DNA from: Actinomycetota bacterium
GTDB lineage: Bacteria > Actinomycetota > Actinomycetes > Streptosporangiales > Streptosporangiaceae
Length of the DNA: 39,404 bases
Assembly (NCBI GenBank): GCA_027314595.1
Contig: DAHVAN010000358.1
Span: 1 to 39,404, forward strand
Direction of reading: 5' to 3'
Part shown: positions 14,887-22,615 of the stretch, piece by piece
Layout: each line of letters starts with the position of its first letter
How positions within the stretch are numbered: the stretch's first letter is position 1
Notes under the pieces: model-generated
What the model was told of the DNA's origin: nothing
Seen by the model: the letters and a program-made list of their open reading frames with translations, nothing else
Databases searched by the model: none
Translations under genes and position numbers: made by a program

Positions 14887-16257
14887 CTAGGTCGCGGTGC
14901 AGGTGAGAGCCGACAGTGACGAGTTCGAGCCGTTGACCGTCATGCCGAACGTCGTGGAGCTGCCGGCCGCGATCGAGCCGTTGTACGACGCGTTGCCCGC
15001 GCTCACCTGCGCGCCTGTCTGCGTGACCGTGGCGTTCCAGGAGTTCGAGATGGTTTCCGCGGAGTCGGCGAACATGAACCCCGCGGTCCAGCCGGTTACC
15101 GGCGCGCTGCCGTTGTCAGTCACGGTGAGCTGAAGCTGGTACCCGCCCGGCCAGGAGTTGGTGACCGATGAGGTCAGCGCGCAGGTACCCGCGCTGGCCG
15201 ATGAGGACGGCGAAGGCGACGGGGACGGCGAAGGCGACGAAGACGGGGACGGGGACGGGGACGGCGACGAAGACGAAGACGAAGACGAAGACGGCGAAGG
15301 CGACGGGCTGGTGGACGTGGTGTAGCTAATCGGCGTGTAGGGCCCGGAGCATCCGTTGGCGCAGCCGGACGGCAGCGTGAAGCTGTACACCTCACCGTTG
15401 TTGACCAGGTTTCCCGACGCGTCGATGACCTGGATCTCGTACTGGCTCCCGCCAGTCCCGGCACCGGTCGTGGGGCCGATGATGTAATCGTCGCCCATGT
15501 CGGAGTCCATCGTGGCCGCGACCCACGAGCCGTTGGCGTAGTACTGGACGCCGTGAATGCCGTTCGGCAGATGCGAGATCGCGATGGCCGGCCAGTATGG
15601 CTGGGCGCCCTGAATGGCGCCGATGCTGATATCGCCGGTGTAATTCGGCGCCGGGATGAACTGCCAGGACACCTGCCGGTTGTTCCAGCTATTCGGGTAC
15701 ATGTCGCCGACCGGCTGCCCGTTCAGGACGAAATCGTTGAGCGAGGCCTGGTGGAGGTCGACGTGGTACGGGTTGTCCTTGCACCAGGCGTTGCCGTCGT
15801 CGCAGCTGTCGGCGACCACCATGTCGAGCGTGGCCCCGTTGAACTGGTCGGACTCCAGTGTGCCCGGGGTGCAGAAGGCTGTCCCCGGCGCGCCCGTGTT
15901 GGTCCCGACGCAGTTGTCGCCGATCGTGACCTGCACCCAGCGGTCGCAGTTCAGGCCGTTGTCGAACATGCCGATCTCGCTGGCGTCCGCCGCCGGGATC
16001 GGGCGCGGCAGGTTGGTGTAGTCCCCCGGCGAGTTCTGCACGTTGAGGGCGAGGAAGTTCTGGCTGTCCAGGTTCGCCTGCGGCAGCCCGCAGCCGCCGT
16101 AGGGCGAACCGAGCCCGCTGAACCACGTCGCGTACCCGGTGACGGGGCTTGGTGTTCCTGACACGTCGATGGCTGCCGCCGGCAGTTGCGCGAGCACCAC
16201 CGACAGGCAGGCCGCCACGACCACGAGAACCGATCCGAACTTCCACCGCCTGCGCAT
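14887..16257 (-). CDS. Secreted bacterial expansin with C-terminal CBM2
   Basis: A 456-residue protein from the ATG at 16257, chosen because GGAGG lies seven bases upstream. An ATG six codons earlier lacks this. A signal peptide (MRRRWKFGSVLVVVAACLSV, cut near PAAA) precedes an expansin-type double-psi beta-barrel of about 150 residues (GYATWFSG, PYGGCGLP, MVVADSCDDGNAWC, HVDLHQASL). A second beta domain (VSWQFIPAPNYTG to SFTLPSGC) follows, then a Ser/Pro/acidic-codon linker (about residues 312-356) and a family 2 cellulose-binding module (NSWPGGY, TGWTAGF, SNSWNATV). Expansins loosen cellulose-based walls without hydrolysis. The gene stands alone, with no neighbouring glycosidase. Confidence 0.87.
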   Translation of the reverse strand: MRRRWKFGSVLVVVAACLSVVLAQLPAAAIDVSGTPSPVTGYATWFSGLGSPYGGCGLPQANLDSQNFLALNVQNSPGDYTNLPRPIPAADASEIGMFDNGLNCDRWVQVTIGDNCVGTNTGAPGTAFCTPGTLESDQFNGATLDMVVADSCDDGNAWCKDNPYHVDLHQASLNDFVLNGQPVGDMYPNSWNNRQVSWQFIPAPNYTGDISIGAIQGAQPYWPAIAISHLPNGIHGVQYYANGSWVAATMDSDMGDDYIIGPTTGAGTGGSQYEIQVIDASGNLVNNGEVYSFTLPSGCANGCSGPYTPISYTTSTSPSPSPSSSSSSSSSPSPSPSPSSSPSPSPSPSPSSSASAGTCALTSSVTNSWPGGYQLQLTVTDNGSAPVTGWTAGFMFADSAETISNSWNATVTQTGAQVSAGNASYNGSIAAGSSTTFGMTVNGSNSSLSALTCTAT

Positions 16258-16353
16258 GATCCGCCTCCACGTCAAAGCCGGGTAGCCGCCACCGTAGAGG
16301 CGCGGGCGGGCGCGGTGCAGCCCGCGGCGCCGCCGGACGCACGCCGGCGCAGG

Positions 16354-16854
16354 TCACCGCGGCGGCCGCGACGCGGATGGGATGAAATCTTCACGCGCCG
16401 CCTCGTAGAACCGCTCGCGCGAGGCCGACGGGTCCATGCCGAAGGAATGGTATTCGGCGCCGATGCCGCGGACAAAGCCCGAGCTGATCCTGCCGCCGGA
16501 GATCAGGTCGAGCATCGCCACCTCCTCGGCGACCCGCAGCGGATGGTCGCGCAGCGGCAGCGCGTTGCCGAGGATCGCGATCTGGCAGCTCGTCTGCGGG
16601 ACCAGGACCCCCGCGATCACGTTCGGGGAAGGCATCATGCCGTACGGCGACTGGTGGTGCTCGTTCACGCAGACGCCGTCCAGCCCGGCACGGTCGTAGG
16701 CGATCAGCTCGCCGATGTAGCGCCGGTACAGCGCGTGCCCGTGCGCGGGGTCGAACACGGCGTTCGAGAGCGTCACCCAGCTGCTGTCCATGCTCTCGAG
16801 GTGGCCCGCGGGCAACCCCTGGTACGGCATCAGGTGGAAGCCGAAGATCTTCAC
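16354..16854 (-). pseudogene. Luciferase-like (LLM) flavin monooxygenase, C-terminally truncated
   Basis: From the GTG at 16854 (overlapping the upstream stop as GTGA) the frame reads KIFGFHLMPYQGLPAGH, LDGVCVNEHHQSPYGMMPSP, ILGNALPLRDHPLRVAEEVA, GGRISSGFVRGIGAEYHSFG and SRERFYEA. This is the N-terminal part of an LLM-class FMN-dependent monooxygenase. Such enzymes run to about 350-400 residues, but here the family sequence ends at about residue 153 and unrelated residues (EDFIPSASRPPR) lead to a stop. More than half of the TIM barrel is missing, so it is probably inactive. The break lies about 100 bases upstream of the expansin start, suggesting a deletion junction. Confidence 0.82.
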
Positions 16855-17636
16855 ATCAGGAACTTCCTGACTAGCGACGCGAACGCCGCGGGCTGCTCGG
16901 CCTGCGGGCGGTGCCCCGCGTTCTCGACAAGCTCGAGCCTGGCCCCGGGGATCGCCTGCTGCCAGGCCAGCGCGCACTCCGGCGGCAGCAGCTGGTCGAG
17001 CGCGCCCCAGATGAGCAGGACGTCGCAGCCGACCCGGTGCAGGCGGCCGGCCAGCTTCGGGTCGTGCAGGTAGGGATTCCAGCCCAGGTGCGCGGTGGCC
17101 GCGCGGTTGCGCAGGTACCGGGCCATGCGCTCGGAGCCTGCGGTCATCTCCATCGCGGCCGCGACGGCAGCCCGCTGCGCGGCGGGTTCGTGATGGATGA
17201 GCATCGCCAGTTCCGCCGGGTCAAGCGTGAACATGTCGGGGACGGGGACCGGCGGACGCAGCCCGGCCGGGGCGGCCAGCACGAGCCTGGCGACCCGCTC
17301 CGGTGCGAGCACCGCGACCTGGGCGGCGATCCAGCCGCCGAGCGAGAGCCCCGCCAGGCAGACCCGGTCGAGTCCGAGCACGTCGAGCAGGTCCAGGTAA
17401 CGGAAGGCGAGGTCGAGGACCGAGTCGGCGGCCGGGTCGTCGTCGCTGCGGCCGAAGCCGGGGTGGTGCGGCCGGTACACCCGGAAGTCCTGGCTGAGCA
17501 GCGGCAGCGCGGGATCGTCGGCGTCCGGATCGGCGCCGGGCAGGTAGAGCAGCGGCGGCCCGTCTCCCCCGCGCGCCAGCCAGATCCTGATGTTCCGCAC
17601 GTCGACGTAGTCCGCGTCGATGGCTGGCGCTGTCAC
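16851..17636 (-). CDS. Alpha/beta-hydrolase fold enzyme
   Basis: A 261-residue protein with the alpha/beta-hydrolase layout: PLLYLPGADP (oxyanion region), VYRPHHPGFGRSDDD, nucleophile elbow GLSLGGW (S98), the acid in LLIWGALDQLLPP and the catalytic His in NAGHRPQAEQP. It is therefore a likely serine hydrolase of the C-C bond hydrolase, esterase or lactonase type. It overlaps the flavin monooxygenase gene by four bases and follows an IclR regulator on the same strand. Such IclR/hydrolase/monooxygenase sets usually degrade an aromatic or terpenoid substrate. With the oxygenase truncated, the pathway here is probably incomplete. Confidence 0.88.
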   Translation of the reverse strand: MTAPAIDADYVDVRNIRIWLARGGDGPPLLYLPGADPDADDPALPLLSQDFRVYRPHHPGFGRSDDDPAADSVLDLAFRYLDLLDVLGLDRVCLAGLSLGGWIAAQVAVLAPERVARLVLAAPAGLRPPVPVPDMFTLDPAELAMLIHHEPAAQRAAVAAAMEMTAGSERMARYLRNRAATAHLGWNPYLHDPKLAGRLHRVGCDVLLIWGALDQLLPPECALAWQQAIPGARLELVENAGHRPQAEQPAAFASLVRKFLM

Positions 17637-17723
17637 TGGTACCTCCGGGGTCTCGGGAGTGCAGCGGCAGGGGTCGGCACCCCGGCCGTAGTGAGCGCGC
17701 GATAAGTCGCTTTCCGTGCAGGC

Positions 17724-17743
17724 AACCTCGGAGCAAGGAGGTT
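17724..17743. promoter_or_regulatory. Inverted repeat upstream of the hydrolase gene
   Basis: AACCTC (17724-17729) and GAGGTT (17738-17743) form a 20-base interrupted palindrome 88 bases upstream of the hydrolase start and 80 bases beyond the regulator stop. It is a candidate IclR operator by position and symmetry only. Confidence 0.35.
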
Positions 17744-17824
17744 ACTGAGCGTAGCCTAAGCCAGGTGACGCGCGGTCGGGAATAGCCGATCGGGCAATTG
17801 TCGGGAAACCGCGCCGGCGGCCGC

Positions 17825-18622
17825 TCAGCGCGCGCGGACCTGCACCAGTTCGGCGCTCGCGGCCGAGACGGTGCCGCGCAGCTCGCGGACGATCGCGTGC
17901 ACGTATCCCGGCGCCATCCGCTGCATCGGCCCGGCGACGGTGACGCCGGCCGCGGGCCGGCCGTCGGTGTCGGGCACCGCCATTCCGATGGCGCCCAGAC
18001 CGGCCTCGCTTTCCTCGAAATTGACCGCGTACCCGGCGGCGCGCACCCGGGCCAGCTCGGCGAGCAGCCGGGTACGGGTGGCGACGGTGCGCTCGGTGAC
18101 CGTGGCGAGCTTCTCGTTCGGATAGCTGGCGAGGACCTCGCCGGCGGACAGCATGGCGAGCATCGCCTTGCCCGCCGAGGTGGCGTGCGCCGGCATCCGC
18201 GAGTCGAACCGTGAGCCGACCCGTACCGTCTGCTTCGACTCGATGCTGTCGATGAAGTGGACCGTGTCGCCTTCGAGCACCAGCAGGCTGCAGGTCTCCC
18301 CGGTGCGGGCCGCGACCTCGGTCAGGTACGGGCGCATGCGCGTCCTGACGTCAAGCGCGCCGACCGCGGCGAGGCCGATCTCCACCAGCCGCGGCCCCGG
18401 CCGGTAAGCGCGCGTGGCGGGATCCTGCACGGCGAACTGCCGGTGCACGAGCATGTTCAGCAGCCGGTGCGCGGTCGACCTGGCCACGTCCAGCTGGTCG
18501 GCGACCTCAGACACGCGCAGCGCAGGCCTGGACCTGAAGAGCAGCAGAAGTTCGAGCGCGTGGTCGACCGAGCTGAGCCGGTACGCCGGACCAGCCGGCG
18601 TCGTGGACTGGGGCATAGTCAT
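17825..18622 (-). CDS. IclR-family transcriptional regulator
   Basis: From the ATG at 18622 it is 265 residues. The N-terminal winged helix shows SSVDHALELLLLF, LRVSEVADQLDVARSTAHRL and LNMLVHRQFAVQDP. The C-terminal effector domain includes GETCSLLVLEGDTVHFIDSI, MPAHATSAGKAMLAML and EAGLGAIGMAVPDTDGRPAAGVTVAGP. IclR proteins often act as repressors or activators of adjacent catabolic genes, and here the downstream same-strand hydrolase and monooxygenase are the obvious targets. A longer frame to 18730 would add 36 residues unlike the family. The ATG at 18622 lacks a close purine run, so the exact start is uncertain. Confidence 0.92.
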   Translation of the reverse strand: MTMPQSTTPAGPAYRLSSVDHALELLLLFRSRPALRVSEVADQLDVARSTAHRLLNMLVHRQFAVQDPATRAYRPGPRLVEIGLAAVGALDVRTRMRPYLTEVAARTGETCSLLVLEGDTVHFIDSIESKQTVRVGSRFDSRMPAHATSAGKAMLAMLSAGEVLASYPNEKLATVTERTVATRTRLLAELARVRAAGYAVNFEESEAGLGAIGMAVPDTDGRPAAGVTVAGPMQRMAPGYVHAIVRELRGTVSAASAELVQVRAR

Positions 18623-18802
18623 CACCGTAAATGCGCATTCCTCTACGGGGAAGCGCCCCCGGGCCGTTCTGCCATGAGGAACAAAGGACAACGACCGTAC
18701 CTTGTGAAAGCACACAAGAACCGCAAACACGCAAATCGTAATTTTGCCGTACGAACTGAAAGCGTAGGTTTACACTGTCCAGCTAGTCACAGTCGCGTGC
18801 CG

Positions 18803-18831
18803 GACGAGGAGGCCTCGCTGCCTCGCTCGTC
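18803..18831 (+). promoter_or_regulatory. Stem-loop and AT-rich patch upstream of the conservon
   Basis: GACGAGGAGGC (18803-18813) pairs with GCCTC-G-CTCGTC (18820-18831, one bulge) across a six-base loop. It is followed by an AT-rich patch (TATTTATATATTT, about 18839-18852) unusual for this DNA, 35 bases before the kinase start. This could be a leader attenuator or an old terminator followed by a promoter. The function is inferred from position. Confidence 0.4.
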
Positions 18832-18887
18832 TCATGTCGATATTTATATATTTCGAAAAGAGACATGGACAGGCGAGGGCGTAGCCA

Positions 18888-21824
18888 ATGAAAAGCCCCG
18901 AGGTACCGGCTGGCAGGAAGCCGGCCGGCCACGCAGCTATGCCGCGCGCGTCGTCCCGCGCCCCCAAGCTCCGAAGGTTCTCCCTGCGCAACTGGCCAGT
19001 GTCGCGGCGGCTCGTCGCGGTCATCGTGATGGCCGTCGTGATGGGGCTGGTCTTCGGGGGCCTGCGGGTGTCGGCGGCAGCCAACACGGCGGCAGGATTC
19101 GCGCGGACAACGCAGCTCGCGGAGCTCGGAGTGCAGGTCACTCGGCTCGCGCAGGATCTGGAAAACGAGCGTGACCTCACCGCCGCCTACGACGCCGCCG
19201 GCGGCTGGGACAGCATCACGGCGAAGGGAACGCCCACCGTCTCCACGGCGCAGCTCACCTCCATCGGCAACCAGCTGAGCCAGGCGCAGGCGGTCACGAA
19301 CGCCGAGGGCACGCGGGTCGCTTCCATGGCCCAGGCGATCGGCGGCGCGTTCCCCGTGGCCACCCAGAACGCGGCCGCTCAGGTGGTCAGCCAGATCGGC
19401 AACTTCGCGGGACTGCGCTCGGAGTCGGCGCAGCAGCCATCGCTTTCGGCGATCCAGAACTACAACGGCACCCTCGGCGACCTGTTCGCCCTCAACGACG
19501 ACATCACCAGCGGCAGCGGCGACCCCCTGCTCGCCGCCGAGGTCCGCACGCTCGACGCGATGTCCAGGGCCAAGGACCAGGCCTCGCAGCAGCGCGCCAT
19601 CCTCTACGCCGCGCTGCTCAACGGCCAGTTCGCCAACGGCGCGCAGCAGGCGCTGCTCACCTCCCAGGGCGTGGAGAGCGAATACCTGCTCGCGTTCGAG
19701 TCGTCGGCCACGAACAACGAGCTGAACACCTATCTGGCCACCGTGGCCGGAGTGCCGGTAGACGCCGCCCAGCTGCTGAATGACTACCTCGGCCTGTCCG
19801 GCGGCTCCTCCTCGGGCACCGGCTCCACGTCCGGGACGGGCACGGGGTCGACGTCCGGCACGGGGTCGACGTCCGGCACGGGCACGGGGTCGACGTCCGG
19901 CACCGGCAAGTCAGGCAGCACGGGCAAGCCTGGCAGCACGGGCGGCTCCGGCGGCGGGGGCGGCTCGGCCGCGATCAATCCCTGCACCAACGCGCCGACG
20001 CAGCCCGGCAGCCCCGCCGTCAGCGAGCTGACAGGGGAGACCTGCGCGCTCGGCCAGACTTTCGGGACCAAGGCGCCGCAGATCTATTACGCCGACATGA
20101 CCGACACGATCCTGCGGATGCGGTCCGTCGAGAAGGGGCTGGCCAGCGTGATCGTCACGCGCAGCCAGTCACTCGAGGCCGGGGCGCGGCAGTCGGCGGA
20201 GTTCACCGCCGCGGTGACCGGAGGGGTGCTGCTGCTTGTGCTCCTCGCGACGATCTTCGTCGCCCGGTCCCTGGTCGAGCCGCTGCGCAGGCTGCAGTCT
20301 GACGCGCTCGAAGTCGCCACGGTGCGGCTGCCCCAGCGGGTCGCCGAGCTCAGCGAGACCACCGACCCGCAGACGGCCCTGCAGATCGAGCCGATCAGCG
20401 TCAATTCCACCGACGAGATAGGCAAGGTCGCCCGCGCCTTCGACCAGGTGCACCGCGAGGCCCTGCGCCTGGCGGGCAACGAGGCGCTGCTGCGCGGCAA
20501 CCTCAACGCGATGTTCATCAGCCTGTCCCGCCGCAGCGTGCCGCTGATCGACCGGCTCACGCGCATGATCGACTCCCTGGAGCAGAACGAGGACGACCCC
20601 GACCGGCTGTCCAACCTGTTCGCCATGGACCACCTGGTCACCCGCATGCGGCGGAACTCGGAAAACCTTCTCGTGCTCGCCGGCGAAGAGCCCGTCCGCA
20701 AGTGGAGCGAGCCGGTGCCGCTCTCCGACGTGGCACGGGCCGCGACGTCGGAGATCGAGCAGTACAGCAGGGTCGTGCTCAACATCCAGCCGGGGATCGC
20801 GGTCTCCGGGCAGGCCGCCGCCGACGTGGTGCACCTGCTCGCCGAGATCGTCGAGAACGCCACGATGTTCTCCCCGCGGGACACCCCGGTTCACGTGTCC
20901 GGCCAGGAGCTCAGCAGCGGCGGGGTGCTCATCGAGGTGCGCGACAGCGGCGTCGGCGTCTCCCCCTCGCGGCTCTCGGAGATGAACTGGCGGCTGGACA
21001 ACCCGCCGCTCATCGACGTGTCGGTGTCCAGGCATATGGGCCTGTTCGCCGTGTCCCGGCTGGCCGCCAGGCACGGGGTGCGGGTCAGGCTGCGCCCGGT
21101 GTCCCCGCAGGGGCTGTCGGCCCTGGTCTGGCTGCCGGGCAACCTCACGGGCAGGGAGGCCGTCAAGTACCCCGACCGTTCGCAGCTCATCGGGCAGTCG
21201 CCCGGCCAGCTGCGGACGGGCGGACGGCGGATCAGCGGCCGGCACCGCAACGGGCTGGGCGCGGCCGACGACTACCCGAGCATCGCCGCGGCGCGGGCGT
21301 CGGCGGCGCAGTCGCCGGCCGGGGCCCGCGCGGCGTCCAACTGGTTCCGCCCCAAGCGATCGTCCGGCATGGAGCCGCACGAGGTAGTCGCGAGCACCGT
21401 CGTGCCCGAGCCGGCCGGCCGGGGGACCGCCATGGACAACTGGTCCGGGAACGGCTGGAGCGCCGGTCAGGCGGCTGGCTCGCCCGTGTACGGCGACCGC
21501 ACGGTCGCGGGCCTGCCGACGCGCATACCGCGGGCGAACCTCTTCCCTGGCTCGATAGGCGCCGCCACGAGCGGCGGCTTCGGCTCGGGCATGGGCAGCG
21601 GCGCGGCGACAGGCGAGATGCCCGCCTACAGCCAGCACAGCCAGCCGCCAGCCGGCTATGAACCCCCAGCGGCGATGTACGATACGGAACCGGCCATGCT
21701 CCCGCCACGGACGGCACCACCAAGGTCAGCAGACATGGCGCGCAGCCGCCTGAGCGGGTTCCAGCTTGGCAGCCGCGACGCCCAGGACCGGATCCCGCGT
21801 GCAGGAGAGGAAGCTCCCCGTTGA
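18888..21824 (+). CDS. CvnA-like sensor histidine kinase with nitrate/nitrite-sensor-like domain
   Basis: A 978-residue membrane kinase of the conservon type. The first membrane helix is about 41-59 (RLVAVIVMAVVMGLVFGGL). The extracellular part has the LAQDLENERDLTAAYDAAGG motif typical of nitrate/nitrite-sensing-type domains. A Gly/Ser/Thr repeat linker lies at about 304-360. The second helix is about 440-462 (AAVTGGVLLLVLLATIF), then a HAMP region (EPLRRLQSDA). The kinase core has LSRRSVPLIDRLTRMIDSLE, DHLVTRMRRNSENLLVLAGE and N-box HLLAEIVENATMFSP (about 649-663), then DSGVGVS. A long Pro/Gly/Ala-rich tail follows. In Streptomyces, CvnA works with CvnB, CvnC and CvnD. Only the CvnB partner follows here, by a TTGA overlap. 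Confidence 0.88.
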   Translation: MKSPEVPAGRKPAGHAAMPRASSRAPKLRRFSLRNWPVSRRLVAVIVMAVVMGLVFGGLRVSAAANTAAGFARTTQLAELGVQVTRLAQDLENERDLTAAYDAAGGWDSITAKGTPTVSTAQLTSIGNQLSQAQAVTNAEGTRVASMAQAIGGAFPVATQNAAAQVVSQIGNFAGLRSESAQQPSLSAIQNYNGTLGDLFALNDDITSGSGDPLLAAEVRTLDAMSRAKDQASQQRAILYAALLNGQFANGAQQALLTSQGVESEYLLAFESSATNNELNTYLATVAGVPVDAAQLLNDYLGLSGGSSSGTGSTSGTGTGSTSGTGSTSGTGTGSTSGTGKSGSTGKPGSTGGSGGGGGSAAINPCTNAPTQPGSPAVSELTGETCALGQTFGTKAPQIYYADMTDTILRMRSVEKGLASVIVTRSQSLEAGARQSAEFTAAVTGGVLLLVLLATIFVARSLVEPLRRLQSDALEVATVRLPQRVAELSETTDPQTALQIEPISVNSTDEIGKVARAFDQVHREALRLAGNEALLRGNLNAMFISLSRRSVPLIDRLTRMIDSLEQNEDDPDRLSNLFAMDHLVTRMRRNSENLLVLAGEEPVRKWSEPVPLSDVARAATSEIEQYSRVVLNIQPGIAVSGQAAADVVHLLAEIVENATMFSPRDTPVHVSGQELSSGGVLIEVRDSGVGVSPSRLSEMNWRLDNPPLIDVSVSRHMGLFAVSRLAARHGVRVRLRPVSPQGLSALVWLPGNLTGREAVKYPDRSQLIGQSPGQLRTGGRRISGRHRNGLGAADDYPSIAAARASAAQSPAGARAASNWFRPKRSSGMEPHEVVASTVVPEPAGRGTAMDNWSGNGWSAGQAAGSPVYGDRTVAGLPTRIPRANLFPGSIGAATSGGFGSGMGSGAATGEMPAYSQHSQPPAGYEPPAAMYDTEPAMLPPRTAPPRSADMARSRLSGFQLGSRDAQDRIPRAGEEAPR
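19797..19966 (+). repeat. Gly-Ser-Thr coding repeat in the kinase sensor region
   Basis: The DNA repeats GGGTCGACGTCCGGCACG-type units of 18-24 bases and encodes STSGTGTG-type tandem residues followed by a GSTGKPGSTGGSGGGGGS-like run. The insert lies inside the extracellular sensor, between two segments that otherwise look like continuous sensor sequence. Repeat number may vary between strains. Confidence 0.7.
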
Positions 21825-22300
21825 TTCAGCCGCACCGCCAGGACCTGAACTGGCTAGTCACCGAATTCACCACGCGGGTGGCCGACGTCGCGCACGCGAT
21901 CGTGGTATCCGCGGACGGCGTGCCGCTCGCGCTCTCGACCGGCATACCGCTCGAGGCCGTCGAGCAGCTCGCGGCCATCACCTCAGGACTGACCAGCCTC
22001 ATGCAGGGAGCGGCCCGGGTCTTCGAGGGCGGCGCCGCTCTGCAGGCGCTGGTGGAGATGGACGGCGGGCTGATGTTCGTCAAGGCGATCAGCGACGGCT
22101 CCAGCCTCGCCGTCCTGACCGCGCCCGAATGCGACACCCGCCAGATCTCCTACGAGATGACGCTGCTCGTGGAGGCGGTCGGCGAGCTGCTGACGCCCGC
22201 CATCCGCGCCGAGCGGTTAATTGCCTGGCGGGCCGGGGACGATCTCGGCGCGGGGCCCCGGGCATGGTACGCAGCCACGGGGAGCGGCTTGGCGCGGTGA
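21821..22300 (+). CDS. CvnB-like Roadblock/LC7 protein
   Basis: A 159-residue protein from a TTG at 21821, overlapping the kinase stop as TTGA, with AGGAGAGGAAG upstream. It shows LNWLVTEFTTRVADVAHAIV, SADGVPLALS, MQGAARVFEGG and GGLMFVKAISDGSSLAVL, the usual pattern of conservon Roadblock/LC7 proteins. Such proteins regulate small Ras-like GTPases. In Streptomyces conservons the partner is CvnD, preceded by the DUF742 protein CvnC. Neither follows here: the next gene is an epimerase 315 bases away. The C-terminal 30 residues or so after RAERLIAWRAG are a non-family tail. Confidence 0.9.
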   Translation: MIQPHRQDLNWLVTEFTTRVADVAHAIVVSADGVPLALSTGIPLEAVEQLAAITSGLTSLMQGAARVFEGGAALQALVEMDGGLMFVKAISDGSSLAVLTAPECDTRQISYEMTLLVEAVGELLTPAIRAERLIAWRAGDDLGAGPRAWYAATGSGLAR

Positions 22301-22310
22301 GTCAGGACGG

Positions 22311-22350
22311 CTCGTTCGGGATAAAAAAATCTCGTTCTGGATAAAGAAAT
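22311..22350. repeat. Tandem 20-bp AT-rich repeats
   Basis: Unit 1 is CTCGTTCGGGATAAAAAAAT (22311-22330). Unit 2 is CTCGTTCTGGATAAAGAAAT (22331-22350), 18 of 20 bases identical. They start 11 bases after the roadblock gene and abut a hairpin. The AT-rich runs stand out sharply from the surrounding GC-rich DNA, and a direct-repeat regulator site is plausible. The core CGTTCGGGATAAA also occurs at 13436-13448 on the other strand. Confidence 0.7.
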
Positions 22351-22370
22351 ACCGTGATGATTGTCACGGT
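22351..22370. terminator. Hairpin after the conservon genes
   Basis: ACCGTGA (22351-22357), loop TGATTG, TCACGGT (22364-22370): a perfect 7-bp stem immediately after the tandem repeats. No T-run follows on the plus strand. The minus strand reads into T-rich sequence. It may end the kinase/roadblock transcript or be part of a regulatory site with the repeats. The role is uncertain. Confidence 0.45.
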
Positions 22371-22615
22371 GAGCATCGGTGCGGCGGCGAGCGCCCGTCG
22401 TGCCTGTACCATGATCAGCCGCCCGGGAGCATCGCAAGCGGATCCGCCGCGGCCACCGGCCGCGGCGGCGACGTCCGGATAAACTCCCAGGCAGAAGTCA
22501 GCGTCGTGCAGGCTAACGGCCGGCAAACTCGGTACACCGGGTTCCGTGGCACGGACGCTGCGGGCGAGGTAAAGTCACGGCGCAGGTTTGCCTGCTCAAT
22601 GCGATGGGAGTCGGA

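Noticed and set aside
22311-22350. Tandem repeats as a WhiG-type promoter (TAAA ... GCCGATAA)
   Set aside because: Only GATAA matches, and the spacer between TAAA and the second box is about 11 bases rather than 14-16.
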